From Tessaracoccus oleiagri (GTDB lineage Bacteria > Actinomycetota > Actinomycetes > Propionibacteriales > Propionibacteriaceae), in the NCBI RefSeq assembly GCF_900103275.1, contig NZ_FNGP01000002.1, forward strand, positions 575,491 through 639,490: a stretch of 64,000 nt of DNA. Reading direction: 5' to 3'. Position numbers and translations under genes: made by a program. The stretch's first letter is position 1. Each line of letters starts with the position of its first letter. A model generated the notes under the pieces. The model did not search any database. It was not told where the DNA came from and saw only the letters and a program-made list of their open reading frames with translations. Shown here in pieces: positions 16,776 through 25,605 of the stretch.

Positions 16776-18409
16776 GCGTTGCCCTCCGGAATCATTTCGA
16801 TGGCGTGCACCGGGCACTGCTCGTAGCAGGTGGCGCAGCCGGTGCAGAGTTCGTAGTCGATGCGGTACCGCCGGCCCGGCCCGAGCTTGATGATCGCGTC
16901 CTCCGGGCACGCGCCGAAGCAGCCGTCGCACTCGAAGCAGTTGCCGCAGCTCAGGCAGCGGCCGGCCTCGAAGCGGGCCTCCTGGGCGGTGAGGCCGCGG
17001 ACGATCTCGGTGAAGTCCTGAACGCGGGTCTCGACGTCGGCCTCGGGGTTCTTGCGCCGGTCGTGCTCACCGAAGTACCACACGTTCATCTGGTCGAAGG
17101 TCACCACCGGGTGCTTCGGGCGACGGTCGGCGGTCTCCATGTTGAGCCAGGCGTCGATCCGCTTCGCGGCCTTCTTGCCGTGGCCGGTGCCGATGGTGAC
17201 GGTCCGGTCCGAGGGGACGGCGTCGCCGCCGGCGAAGATTCCGGGGACGGCCGTCATCAGGGTCTCCGGGTCCACCTCGACGACGTCGTCGTCGAACTGC
17301 ATGCCGGGGATCTTCTTGAGGAACTCGGTGTCGGCGCGCTGGCCCACGGCCAGGATGACGGTGTCCGCCTCGAGCTTCTCGAAGCGGCCGGTCCCGCGGG
17401 CCCGGCCTTCCTCGTCGAGTTCCATGACCTCGACGGTGAGCCCCTCCTCCCCCATGGACGTGATGGTGCGCAGCCAGTTCATCCGCACGCCCTCGTTCTC
17501 GGCGTCGACCGCCTCGTCCTCGTGGGCGGGCATCTGCTCGCGAGTGCGCCGGTAGACCACCACCGACTCCTCCGCGCCGAGCCGCTTCGCGACGCGTGCC
17601 GCGTCCATGGCGGTGTTGCCGCCGCCGTAGACGGCCACGCGCCGGCCGATGATGGGCCGCTCGCCGGAGGCGACGTCGCGCAGGAAGCTGACGGCGTCAA
17701 CGATGCGCGACGCGTCCATGCTGGGGATGTCGACCCGCTTGGAGATGTGGGCGCCGACGGCGACGAACACCGCGTCGAACACGCCCTCGCGCTTCGCCTT
17801 CTCAAGGTCCTTGACCGGGCTGTTCATGTGGATGACCACGCCCATCTCCACGAGCCGCGCGATCTCGGCGTCCAGGACGTCACGCGGGAGCCGGTACTCG
17901 GGGATGCCGTAACGCATCATCCCGCCCGGCTCGTCGCCCGCGTCGAAGATCTCGACGCCGTGGCCCAGCCTCGTCAGGTGGTAGGCCGCCGAGAGCCCGG
18001 ACGGGCCGGCGCCCACGATCATCACCCGACGCCCGGAGCGGCGGCGGGGCGGCGGGAAGCTCCAGCCCTCCGCGATGGCGAGGTCGCCCAGGTAGCGCTC
18101 GACGGACCGAATCGACACGGGCGCGTCCAGGTCGCCGCGGTTGCAGCTGGTCTCGCACGGGTGGTAGCAGACGCGCCCATGGATGGCCGGGAACGGATTG
18201 TCCTGCACCAGCTGCAGCCAGGCCTCCTTGGCCTGGCCCGCCTTCACCAGACGCATGTACTCCTGGATGTTCTCGCCCGCGGGACACGCGGCGTTGCACG
18301 GCGGCAGCATGTCGAGGTACACCGGCCTGCGTTCCCGGACCGGTCCCACCCGGCCCCGCTCCTTCGCGAGATCCGGCAGAACGGTCATGTCTTTACGTTG
18401 GTGCTCCAT
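16772..18409 (-). CDS. FAD-dependent oxidoreductase with Fe-S domains (GltD-like), PFOR partner
   Basis: 545 aa. The N-terminal GltD-like Fe-S region has CNAACPAGENIQEY and CYHPCETSCNRG. FAD binding is VGAGPSGLSAAYHL, and NAD(P) binding is VAVYGGGNTAMDAARVAK. The GGDAVPSDRTV motif closes the flavin domain. Two C-terminal ferredoxin-type clusters follow: CLSCGNCFECDGCFGACP and CTGCATCYEQCPVHAIE. It resembles the small subunit of glutamate synthase, but no large subunit is present. As first gene of the operon, overlapping nifJ by ATGA, it probably passes electrons between PFOR/ferredoxin and NAD(P). The ATG at 18409 has AGGAGG upstream. Confidence 0.88.
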   Translation of the reverse strand: MEHQRKDMTVLPDLAKERGRVGPVRERRPVYLDMLPPCNAACPAGENIQEYMRLVKAGQAKEAWLQLVQDNPFPAIHGRVCYHPCETSCNRGDLDAPVSIRSVERYLGDLAIAEGWSFPPPRRRSGRRVMIVGAGPSGLSAAYHLTRLGHGVEIFDAGDEPGGMMRYGIPEYRLPRDVLDAEIARLVEMGVVIHMNSPVKDLEKAKREGVFDAVFVAVGAHISKRVDIPSMDASRIVDAVSFLRDVASGERPIIGRRVAVYGGGNTAMDAARVAKRLGAEESVVVYRRTREQMPAHEDEAVDAENEGVRMNWLRTITSMGEEGLTVEVMELDEEGRARGTGRFEKLEADTVILAVGQRADTEFLKKIPGMQFDDDVVEVDPETLMTAVPGIFAGGDAVPSDRTVTIGTGHGKKAAKRIDAWLNMETADRRPKHPVVTFDQMNVWYFGEHDRRKNPEADVETRVQDFTEIVRGLTAQEARFEAGRCLSCGNCFECDGCFGACPEDAIIKLGPGRRYRIDYELCTGCATCYEQCPVHAIEMIPEGNA

Positions 18410-18504
18410 CGCCGCCTCCTACGACCCTGTGTCGTAGTTTTCAGCTTAGAACCCCCTTCTCCGGCCCCCGCACCGGGGTCCCCCATGGCTGCCATTTCAA
18501 CGAA

Positions 18505-18539
18505 AACACCCGCCGTCCCGTGAGGGATCGGCGGGTGTT
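18505..18539 (-). terminator. Rho-independent terminator of thioredoxin gene
   Basis: An 11-bp perfect stem AACACCCGCCG/CGGCGGGTGTT (18505-18515, 18529-18539) has an inner TCCC/GGGA pairing. On the minus strand it is followed by TTTTCGTT, giving a T-rich tail right after trxA. Confidence 0.75.
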
Positions 18540-18553
18540 GCTTGGACCGAGTG

Positions 18554-18922
18554 TCAGTTCTTGCCCTCGGCGGCCTTCGCCTCGGCGAGCAGCGCGTCGA
18601 TGTCGAGCTCCTTGATCTGCTCGATCAGCGAGTCCAGCTGCTTGCCGGTGAGGAGGCCGGACTGGCGGAAGACCAGCTGGCCACGGCGGAAGCCCATGAT
18701 CGTCGGGATCGACTGGATCTCGAGGGCCGCGGACAGGTCCCGCGCATCCTCGGTGTCCACGCTCGCGAACACGACGTCGTCGTGACGCTGCGAGGCCTCT
18801 TCGTAGATCGGGCTGAAACGCTTGCACGGGCCGCACCAGTCGGCCCAGAAGTCGACCAGCACGACCTCGTTCTCCTCGACGGTGCTCGCGAAGTTCTCAG
18901 CGGTCAAGGCGGTGGTCGCCAT
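18554..18922 (-). CDS. trxA: Thioredoxin
   Basis: 122 aa thioredoxin, a cytoplasmic disulfide reductase. The active site WCGPCK is at about residues 29-34 in VLVDFWADWCGPCKRF, and the cis-Pro loop is SIPTIMGFRRGQ. The C-terminal Ala/Glu-rich tail is slightly longer than in E. coli TrxA. A GGAAGGGG SD precedes the ATG. It has its own strong terminator and appears monocistronic. Confidence 0.95.
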   Translation of the reverse strand: MATTALTAENFASTVEENEVVLVDFWADWCGPCKRFSPIYEEASQRHDDVVFASVDTEDARDLSAALEIQSIPTIMGFRRGQLVFRQSGLLTGKQLDSLIEQIKELDIDALLAEAKAAEGKN

Positions 18923-18980
18923 GTTTAGTCCCCTTCCGTGGATGTCCTGGGAAAACGCTGTGGCGGTCCACTTTATTCCT

Positions 18981-19727
18981 TCACTTGATCGCCAGGAGCC
19001 TCCGCATGGGCAGCGGCAGGCGCACCGTGTGCTCCTTCACGCGCTCGGCAAGGTAGTTCACCGCCTGCCTCGCGCGCTCCACGTCCTCGGTGGGGCGGAG
19101 GCCGCCGATCAGCAGTTCCGCGTCGTCGCGGTTGCGGACATCGAAGTAGAACCGGGCACGGGCGTCCTCCACCTTCTGCAGGCCGGCCATCGTCAGCAGC
19201 GGCACGGCGCGGAACTCGGTGTCGCCCGGAAGGTGCGGCGTGACCCTCAGCTGTCGCGCCAGACGGGCGACGCGGCGGGCGTCGTCGAGGTTCATGGGAC
19301 GCAGCGACGGGGCGAGCGCGGCGAACATGCCGCCGGGGCGGAGCACGCGGGCCGCCTCGAGCAGCAGCAACTGCCGGTTCTCGTTGACCCCGAGCCCGAA
19401 GTCGCTGACCACCGCGTCGAAGGACTCGGAGTGGAACGGCAGGTAGTTCGCGTCCGCCTGCACCAGCACGTTGCGGCCGCGCCGTCGCGCCTCCTCGATG
19501 GAGCTCTCGGACCAGTCGAGCCCGACGATGAAGCGCCCCTCCTGCTTCAGGTGCTCCACCATCCCGCCGGAACCGCAGTGCACGACCAGGACCTTCTTCG
19601 CCGACGACGACACCGAGCGGGCGAGCCAGTCGTACGGTGTCTTGGACCCGCCGAAGCTGCGCTCCATCACCGACTCGACCGCGCCGGGCCGGTGGGACAT
19701 GATCCAGCGCAGCCGCTTGTCATTCAC
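18981..19727 (-). CDS. Class I SAM-dependent methyltransferase
   Basis: 248 aa. The SAM-binding motif I is present as [16 protein letters not shown]; the post-I acidic residue is in [11 protein letters not shown], and motif II region [12 protein letters not shown] is typical. The middle [16 protein letters not shown] and an Arg-rich C-terminus give no clear substrate. The start overlaps the dtxR stop by 8 bp, so the gene is probably cotranscribed with the iron regulator. Target (small molecule or protein) unknown. Confidence 0.75.
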   Translation of the reverse strand: MNDKRLRWIMSHRPGAVESVMERSFGGSKTPYDWLARSVSSSAKKVLVVHCGSGGMVEHLKQEGRFIVGLDWSESSIEEARRRGRNVLVQADANYLPFHSESFDAVVSDFGLGVNENRQLLLLEAARVLRPGGMFAALAPSLRPMNLDDARRVARLARQLRVTPHLPGDTEFRAVPLLTMAGLQKVEDARARFYFDVRNRDDAELLIGGLRPTEDVERARQAVNYLAERVKEHTVRLPLPMRRLLAIK

Positions 19728-20415
19728 CGTTGGGCACCGCCACGAACAGCAGCTCGGCGTCGGCGGCGGCGAGCTTCAGGCCGTTGTCGCCGCAGCGCAG
19801 CTCGACGCCCCCCGCGATCTCCGTGACCTCGCACTCGATCCCCGGCCGCAGGCCGGTGTCCGCGATCAGGGACAGGAGCTCGTCGTTGGCCTGGAGATTC
19901 TCGCTCATCCGCGCCAGGCGCACGCGGGTGGCGCCGTCGGCCGCGGCCTCCGCGAGGCTCACCACGCCGTCGCGGAAACGCTGGTGGGGCAGGTGGAGGC
20001 CCAGTTGGTCGAGGCCCGGGATGGGGTTGCCGTAGGGCGACGTGGTGGGCTCGCCCAGGATCTGCACGAGACGGCGCTCCACGTCGACCGAGATCACGTG
20101 CTCCCAGCGGCAGGCCTCGTCGTGGACCTTCTCCCACTCGAGCCCGATCACGTCCGTGAGCAGCCGCTCGGCGAGCCGGTGCTTGCGCATCACCTCGCGC
20201 GCGAGCTGGTCGCCGGCGCGGGTGAGCTTGATGGTCCGGTCGGGGGCGACGACGAGCAGCCCGTCGCGCTCCATGCGGGCCACCGTCTGCGACACCGTCG
20301 GGCCCGACTGGTGCAGGCGTTCCGCGATCCGCGCGCGCAACGGTGGCACGCCCTCCTCGAGGAGTTCGTACACCGTGCGGAGGTACATCTCCGTGGTGTC
20401 AATCAAGTCGCTCAT
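19720..20415 (-). CDS. dtxR: DtxR/IdeR-family iron-dependent repressor
   Basis: 231 aa metal-sensing transcription repressor. An N-terminal winged helix ([35 protein letters not shown]) is followed by a dimerisation/metal domain and a C-terminal SH3/FeoA-like domain. The metal ligands fall at exactly the DtxR numbering: Met10, His79, Glu83, His98, Cys102, Glu105 and His106. Cys102, rather than the Asp of MntR, indicates Fe(II) sensing. No SD precedes the ATG; TAGGCT lies 7 nt upstream. No target operator was recognised in this window. Confidence 0.92.
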   Translation of the reverse strand: MSDLIDTTEMYLRTVYELLEEGVPPLRARIAERLHQSGPTVSQTVARMERDGLLVVAPDRTIKLTRAGDQLAREVMRKHRLAERLLTDVIGLEWEKVHDEACRWEHVISVDVERRLVQILGEPTTSPYGNPIPGLDQLGLHLPHQRFRDGVVSLAEAAADGATRVRLARMSENLQANDELLSLIADTGLRPGIECEVTEIAGGVELRCGDNGLKLAAADAELLFVAVPNGE

Positions 20416-20422
20416 CGTCGCC

Positions 20423-20428
20423 AGCCTA
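20423..20428 (-). promoter_or_regulatory. -10 element for a leaderless dtxR start
   Basis: TAGGCT (minus strand) is separated from the dtxR ATG by 7 nt and there is no SD. Confidence 0.45.
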
Positions 20429-20441
20429 CTCCGCCGCCGCC

Positions 20442-21590
20442 TCAGGCGGACCGGGCGGGTGGGATGTGCACGCCCCCGCGGACGACGCTCTGGAGGCGGC
20501 CGTCGTCGTCGACGAGGCAGAGGTCCGCGCGCTTGCCGACGGCGATCTCGCCCACCTCCGTGAGCCCGTGGTACCGAGCGGGAGTGGTGGCCGCCATGCG
20601 CGCCACCTCGGGGATCGGGATGCCCACCTCGGACACCACGAACCGGAAGGCCTCGTCCATCGTGAGGGTGCTGCCCGCGATGGCGCCGGGGCTGCCGTCG
20701 GCGGTGGTGAGGCGGGCGACGCCGTCGCGCACGATGACGTCGAGCCCGCCCAGTTTGTAGGCGCCGTCCGCCGAGCCGGTGGCGCTCATGGCGTCGGTGA
20801 CCAGCGCGATGCGATCGGGGCCTGCGGCCTCGTGCGCGAGCCGGATGACGTCCGGGTGGAGGTGCACGCCGTCGCAGATCAGCTCGGCGAGGACGCGCTC
20901 GTCGTGCAACAGCGTTGGCACCGGGCCCGGGACGCGGTGGTGGATGCCGTTCATCGCGTTGAACAGGTGGGTCGCCGCAGTGGCACCGGCGTCGATGGAG
21001 GCCCGGCAGGTGTCGGCGTCGGCGTCGGTGTGCCCGAAGGCGACGACGACCCCCGCCTCCCGGAACCGCCGGATGGCCTCCATCGCGTGGGCACGCTCGG
21101 GCGCCATGGTGATCATCTTCAGCGCCGGGCCCCCGGCGGCCAGGAGCCGTTCCACGGCCTCCGGTGTCGGGTCGACGAGGAGTTCGGCCGCGTGGGCGCC
21201 CTTCTTCGCCTCCGCGAGGAAGGGGCCCTCGAGGTGGATGCCGTCGACGACGCCCTCGTCGAACAGCGCCCGGAGCGCGGCCGACTCGCGCTCGAGGTCC
21301 TCCAGGGAGCGGGTGACCGTGCTCGCGAAGAGGGTGGTGGTCCCGTGGGCGAGGTGGAAGTCGCGGGCGCGCCGGTTGGCGGCGGGGTCGGGGTCGCCGA
21401 AGCTCACGCCGACCGCGCCGTGGCAGTGGGTGTCGACGAAGCCGGGAACCGCCCAGAGGGGGGCCGCCCCGTCGCCCGCCCCCGGCTCGATCGCGGCGAT
21501 CCGGCCGTCCTCGAAGCTGATTCGGACATCGGTCAACACCCCGTCGCGGGTGACCGCGCGGGCGACTGCGAGACTCTGCATGGGCCCCAT
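20442..21590 (-). CDS. nagA: N-acetylglucosamine-6-phosphate deacetylase
   Basis: 382 aa amidohydrolase that removes acetate from GlcNAc-6-P in amino sugar and wall recycling. Motifs include [17 protein letters not shown] (metal His pair region), [17 protein letters not shown], a metal His in [22 protein letters not shown] and the catalytic Asp in [12 protein letters not shown]. The start is uncertain: ATG at 21590 or 21581, neither with a clear SD. It lies divergent to serC with only 26 bp between starts. Confidence 0.93.
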   Translation of the reverse strand: MGPMQSLAVARAVTRDGVLTDVRISFEDGRIAAIEPGAGDGAAPLWAVPGFVDTHCHGAVGVSFGDPDPAANRRARDFHLAHGTTTLFASTVTRSLEDLERESAALRALFDEGVVDGIHLEGPFLAEAKKGAHAAELLVDPTPEAVERLLAAGGPALKMITMAPERAHAMEAIRRFREAGVVVAFGHTDADADTCRASIDAGATAATHLFNAMNGIHHRVPGPVPTLLHDERVLAELICDGVHLHPDVIRLAHEAAGPDRIALVTDAMSATGSADGAYKLGGLDVIVRDGVARLTTADGSPGAIAGSTLTMDEAFRFVVSEVGIPIPEVARMAATTPARYHGLTEVGEIAVGKRADLCLVDDDGRLQSVVRGGVHIPPARSA

Positions 21591-21616
21591 TCAATCAGTA
21601 GTGCCAGAATGGCCAC

Positions 21617-22708
21617 GTGCAGATCCCCCCTCATTTGCTTCCGCAGGACGGACGGTTCGGTTCAGGGCCCGCCAAGGTGCGGCCCGAGGCGCTCGACTAC
21701 TTGGTGTCGCGCTCGGACGTGCTCGGCACCTCCCACCGCAAGCCGCCGGTGCGCGAGCTCGTCGGCAGGGTCCAGTCGATGCTGGCAGAGCTGTACGCCA
21801 TGCCCGACGGGTACGAGGTGGTGCTCGGCAACGGCGGCGCCAGCTTGGTGTGGGACATGGCCACGTTCTCGCTCATCGAGGAGAAGTCCGCCCACGGGGT
21901 GTTCGGGGAGTTCAGCCGGAAGTTCGCCGAGGCGTCGCGGAAGGCGCCGTTCCTTGGTGAGCCGGACGTCGACGAGGCACCCGCCGGCTCGGTCGCGGTG
22001 CCGTCGGCGGGCGACGCCGACGTGCACGCCTGGGCGCACAACGAGACCTCCACGGGCGTCATGGCGCCGGTCCGTCGCGTCGGGGAGGGGCTCACCCTCG
22101 TCGACGGCACCTCAGCGGCCGGCGGCATCGAGGTGGAGCTGGCCGACACCGACCTCTACTACTTCGCCCCGCAGAAGAACTTCTCCTCCGACGGGGGACT
22201 GTGGCTGGCGTTCGCCTCCCCCGCCGCGGTGGAGCGCGCCGAGCGGATCGCCACCGGGCGCTGGATCCCGCAGATGCTCGACTTCACCACGGCGGTGGCG
22301 AACTCGCGCAAGCAGCAGACGCTGAACACGCCGTCGATCGCGACGCTGCTCCTCCTCGAGGCGCAACTGCGGTGGATGCTGGACCTCGGCGGCCTTGCCG
22401 CCGTCGCCGACCGCTGCCGCACCAGCAGCGACATCGTCTACCGCTGGGCCGACGCCCACGACTTCGCCACGCCCTTCGTCGAGGATCCGTCCGCGCGCTC
22501 CTCCGTCGTCGCGACGATCGACCTCGACGCCAGCATCGACGCCGCCTACGTGATCAGCGTGCTCCGCGACAACGGCATCGTCGACGTCGACCCGTACCGC
22601 TCGCTCGGGCGCAACCAGTTGCGGATCGGCTGCTACGCCAGCGTGGAGCCCTCCGACGTCGCCGCGCTCACCGACTGCCTGAACTACGTGATCGAGCGCT
22701 GCCACTGA
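21617..22708 (+). CDS. serC: Phosphoserine aminotransferase
   Basis: 363 aa class V PLP aminotransferase of the actinobacterial SerC type, making phosphoserine from 3-phosphohydroxypyruvate and glutamate. Visible are RFGSGPAKVRPEALDYL, GTSHRKPPV, LGNGGASLVWDMA (PLP phosphate region), AHNETSTGV, and the Schiff-base Lys in FAPQKNFSSDGG. The C-terminus has GRNQLRIGCYASVEP. GTG start at 21617 has no SD; CAGAAT lies 6 nt before it. Confidence 0.94.
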   Translation: MQIPPHLLPQDGRFGSGPAKVRPEALDYLVSRSDVLGTSHRKPPVRELVGRVQSMLAELYAMPDGYEVVLGNGGASLVWDMATFSLIEEKSAHGVFGEFSRKFAEASRKAPFLGEPDVDEAPAGSVAVPSAGDADVHAWAHNETSTGVMAPVRRVGEGLTLVDGTSAAGGIEVELADTDLYYFAPQKNFSSDGGLWLAFASPAAVERAERIATGRWIPQMLDFTTAVANSRKQQTLNTPSIATLLLLEAQLRWMLDLGGLAAVADRCRTSSDIVYRWADAHDFATPFVEDPSARSSVVATIDLDASIDAAYVISVLRDNGIVDVDPYRSLGRNQLRIGCYASVEPSDVAALTDCLNYVIERCH

Positions 22709-22721
22709 TCCCGGACGACGA

Positions 22722-22756
22722 GGGAGGGCCCCAGGCGGATCGGCTGGGGCCCTCCC
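22722..22756. terminator. Bidirectional terminator between serC and the nuclease gene
   Basis: A 13-bp perfect stem GGGAGGGCCCCAG/CTGGGGCCCTCCC with a 9-nt loop sits between the two converging genes, 13 bp after the serC stop and 21 bp from the nuclease stop. Confidence 0.65.
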
Positions 22757-22777
22757 CGTTCGTGTGCGGTCGTGCGG

Positions 22778-25444
22778 TCAGCCGTCGACGACGCAGGCGT
22801 TGATCGCGCCCGCGGTCGCCTCAGCCCGGACGAACTCGCCGTCGCAGAGGCTGTACGACCCGTTGCCCGGGGCGCCCTCCCACGCGAACGAGTCGACCTC
22901 GGCGCCCTCTCCGTCGGAGATCACGACGGTGTCCTCGCCGCGCAGCTTGAAGCCCAGATCCTCCTGGTCGAGGACCAGGTAGGCGCCGGCCTCCAGCGTG
23001 CCGCTGAGCTCGTAGGTCCGACCGCGGCCATCCGTCAGGGTCAGCCCGTCGAGATCGGCGTCGCCGTCGCCGGCGTTCAGGAGCTCCACGAAGGCGAGGC
23101 GACCCGTCGGCTTGACCTCGTTGAGGACGAGGTCCGCCTGCGGCTCGTCGAAGTCGACGCCGACCAGGACGGGGTCGTGGTCGGACGAGCGGAACTCGTC
23201 GGGGGCGTAGAGCGCATCCTCCGCGGGCGCCTTGAACTTCATCGTGTAGTCGATGAGCGGTAGCTCGTCGGCGTTGATGTGCCACGTCTCGGTGCCGGTG
23301 ACGTTGTCGAGCAGCGCCTCGTTGGCGAGTGCGTAGTCGAGGTAGCCGAGCTGGCCGTCGAAGACGTACGAGTAGGCGCGCTCGCCCTCGTACAGCTTGG
23401 TCAGGTCGGTGTAGCCGGCGGCCTCGAAGACCTTGATCGGGTCCTCGTGGTCGTACGAGTTGAGGTCACCCACGATGAGGATGTTCTCCGTCTTCTCGAC
23501 GCCGATCGTGTCGCCCTCGAGCCAGTCGACCATCGCCTCGGCGGCCTCGGTCCGGGTCTCGTTGCAGTTGCCGACGAGGTAGCCCAGCGTGGCCTCGCTG
23601 GGGTCGCCGCAGGCGGAGCCCTTCGACTTCAAGTGGTTGGCCGCCACGGTGATGAGCTCGCCGCTGGCGAGGTGCTCGAAGGTCTGGGCCAGCGTCGGGC
23701 GGCTGCGGGTGTCGTCGAAGCGGGGATCGTCGGCCGAGGTGAGGGTGTCGAAGTCACCGACGGTCCGCACGATGGCCGGCTGGTAGATGAACGCGGTGGT
23801 GATCTCGTCGGTGCCGATCACGCCCGTCTCGAGCGCGGCCCACTTCTCGTAGCCGGCGGCCTCGTTCAGGGCCTCGACCAGCACGCCGACGGCGGTGCCG
23901 TTGTTCTCGATCTCGTTCAGGGCGATGATCGCGGCGTCGGCCTTGTTGATGGCCGTGACGATCTTGGCCTCCTGGCGCTCGAACTCCTCCGCCGTCTCGG
24001 CCCCGCGGGAGCCGAGTGTCGTGAAGTAGTTGAGCACGTTGAAGCTGCCCACCTGGAAGTCGCCGCCCACCTCGGGCACCGACGGGCGCTCGTTGACGTG
24101 CTCGATCGTCCCGGCAGTGGTGGGCTGGATCGCCCAGTTGTCGAAGCGGTAGTCGAGCACGCCGGCGACGCCGTCGATCCGGTCACCGGCGCGGAACAGG
24201 GTGTCCATGGTGAGCGGCTCGAGCGTGGCCGGGTGGATGGCCGAGGGGTTCTGCGTCGAGCGGCCGTCGTCGATGAGGACGCGGTTGACGAGGTTCGCCT
24301 CGTACTCGGCGCGGGCCTCCGCGGTCTCGGGCGAGTAGAGGGCGGTGGCCTGGAACTGGCGCTCAGGGCCGACCGCGATCTGCCCGTAGCGGCCGTACTG
24401 GTAGAGCTCGAGGATGGTGAGCGGCTCGGCGAAGGTCACGTACATGCCCTCGTAGCGCTCGAAGTCGGTGTTCGGGAAGTCGATCACCGTGGGTTCGGGC
24501 AGCGCGCCCTCGCCGCAGTCGACGGCGGCGGTCGCGGTGAGCTGGGTCATGCCGAAGTACTCGGAGGCCGTGCCGGTGAGGCGCACGACGTCGCCCTCGG
24601 CCACGTCGCCCGCGAGCTGGTTGCGGTCGAAGACGAAGATGCCGTCGGAGGTGGCGGGGTCGTCGTCGCCCTCGTCCTGCAGGTAGTAGCCGTTGAAGCC
24701 ACCGGTCTGGAAGTCGCCGACGACGACGCCCTGCACGGTCACGCTCTGGCCGCCCATCGTCGTGGCATCGCCGGAGCCCTGGACCGCGCCGATGGCGGTG
24801 GCCTCGAGCTCGCACTGGTCGACAGGATCGGTCGGGTCCTCACCCGGATCCGTCGGGTCCTCGCCCGGCGTCACGCCGTCCATCGTGTGGCTGCCGAGGT
24901 ACGAGAACGTGTTCGAAGGGTACGACGCCCACTCCGCGGCCGCGGAGAACGCGTCGGTGGTGTTCGTGTCGCCCGCGGTGACCGACGCGTTGCGGACCAG
25001 CGTGACGTCCGTCCCGAAGTTGGCGCGGACGCCCACTTGGCCGAAGGAATCGATGACGGCGTCACCCTTGTACAGCACGACCGCGTCGTCGCCGTTGAAG
25101 TTGATCGCCGACGAGTTGCGCTGGTCGGGCGAGAAGCCGCCGAGGGTCGCGTCGCCGTGCGCCACGACGTGCACGTCGCCGGGGGCCAAGGTCCCGGTCA
25201 GCGTCACGCTCGCGGTCTGCGTCGTGCCCCCGTTGGAGAACAGCGCCAGTCGGTACTGGCTGAGGTCGATCGTCGATTCGGTGCCGTTGAAGAGCTCGAT
25301 TGCCTTGTTGAAGCTCGATCCCTCCACGTATTCGCTGATGATGAGGTCGGACGCGGCGGCGCTCGCCGTCTGGGGCACCAACCAGGTGGTGCCGGCAACG
25401 GCGGCGGCGAGCAGCCCGGCCCAGATCTTTCGTTCTGAACGCAC
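22778..25444 (-). CDS. Secreted ExeM/NucH-type nuclease with lamin-tail domains
   Basis: 888 aa extracellular nuclease. A Sec signal peptide (KIWAGLLAAAVAGTTWL...ASAAA) is followed by a lamin-tail domain (LIISEYVEGSSFNKAIELFNG), a DPTDPGEDPTDP linker near residue 200 and an OB-fold nucleic-acid-binding module (VTVQGVVVGDFQTGGFNGYY). The endonuclease/exonuclease/phosphatase domain spans about 455-755, with the metal Glu in IALNEIENNG, HLKSKGSACG, VGDLNSYDHE and SSDHDPVLVG. A second C-terminal lamin-tail domain (LVLNEVKPTGRLAFVELLN) ends the protein. No LPXTG or SLH anchor is seen. The GTG start at 25444 has AAGGAT upstream. Upstream PHO-box-like repeats suggest phosphate control, matching a role in scavenging phosphate from extracellular DNA. 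Confidence 0.9.
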   Translation of the reverse strand: MRSERKIWAGLLAAAVAGTTWLVPQTASAAASDLIISEYVEGSSFNKAIELFNGTESTIDLSQYRLALFSNGGTTQTASVTLTGTLAPGDVHVVAHGDATLGGFSPDQRNSSAINFNGDDAVVLYKGDAVIDSFGQVGVRANFGTDVTLVRNASVTAGDTNTTDAFSAAAEWASYPSNTFSYLGSHTMDGVTPGEDPTDPGEDPTDPVDQCELEATAIGAVQGSGDATTMGGQSVTVQGVVVGDFQTGGFNGYYLQDEGDDDPATSDGIFVFDRNQLAGDVAEGDVVRLTGTASEYFGMTQLTATAAVDCGEGALPEPTVIDFPNTDFERYEGMYVTFAEPLTILELYQYGRYGQIAVGPERQFQATALYSPETAEARAEYEANLVNRVLIDDGRSTQNPSAIHPATLEPLTMDTLFRAGDRIDGVAGVLDYRFDNWAIQPTTAGTIEHVNERPSVPEVGGDFQVGSFNVLNYFTTLGSRGAETAEEFERQEAKIVTAINKADAAIIALNEIENNGTAVGVLVEALNEAAGYEKWAALETGVIGTDEITTAFIYQPAIVRTVGDFDTLTSADDPRFDDTRSRPTLAQTFEHLASGELITVAANHLKSKGSACGDPSEATLGYLVGNCNETRTEAAEAMVDWLEGDTIGVEKTENILIVGDLNSYDHEDPIKVFEAAGYTDLTKLYEGERAYSYVFDGQLGYLDYALANEALLDNVTGTETWHINADELPLIDYTMKFKAPAEDALYAPDEFRSSDHDPVLVGVDFDEPQADLVLNEVKPTGRLAFVELLNAGDGDADLDGLTLTDGRGRTYELSGTLEAGAYLVLDQEDLGFKLRGEDTVVISDGEGAEVDSFAWEGAPGNGSYSLCDGEFVRAEATAGAINACVVDG

Positions 25445-25493
25445 TGATGATCCTTACTGACTTGGGGACGGACGCGACGGAGCGCCCGACCCG

Positions 25494-25499
25494 AAACTA
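25494..25499 (-). promoter_or_regulatory. -10 element of the nuclease gene
   Basis: TAGTTT on the minus strand, 50 bp before the GTG start and about 31 bp downstream of the PHO-box-like repeats. No -35 is recognisable, as in activator-dependent promoters. Confidence 0.4.
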
Positions 25500-25530
25500 T
25501 TGCGTCGAAGTGACGGCCAGTGCAGCAGAC

Positions 25531-25548
25531 GGTGAACGAACGGTGAAC
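25531..25548 (-). promoter_or_regulatory. PHO-box-like tandem repeat (PhoP site candidate)
   Basis: On the minus strand GTTCACC occurs twice with an exact 11-bp period (25548-25542 and 25537-25531). This is the core and spacing of actinobacterial PhoP direct-repeat units. It lies where an activator would act for the secreted nuclease gene. Confidence 0.55.
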
Positions 25549-25605
25549 GCGCGCCTGCCCCTCCTGGCGGTCCAGGCCCCCATGCTTGCACGCGCGGTGG
25601 CTCAG

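Noticed and set aside
13371..16826. 1151-aa open frame on the plus strand opposite PFOR
   Set aside because: It is low-complexity Arg/Gly/His/Val sequence antisense to a clear PFOR gene; long antisense frames are usual in GC-rich DNA.
16772..18409. Glutamate synthase small subunit (gltD)
   Set aside because: No gltB is adjacent, and the C-terminal two-cluster ferredoxin domain and coupling to PFOR point to a different partner.
24831..24870. Short direct repeats in the nuclease gene as a regulatory repeat
   Set aside because: They encode the DPTDPGEDPTDP linker in frame; a protein linker explains them.
23279..25438. 719-aa open frame opposite the nuclease gene
   Set aside because: Antisense composition artefact; the minus-strand nuclease has signal peptide and catalytic motifs.
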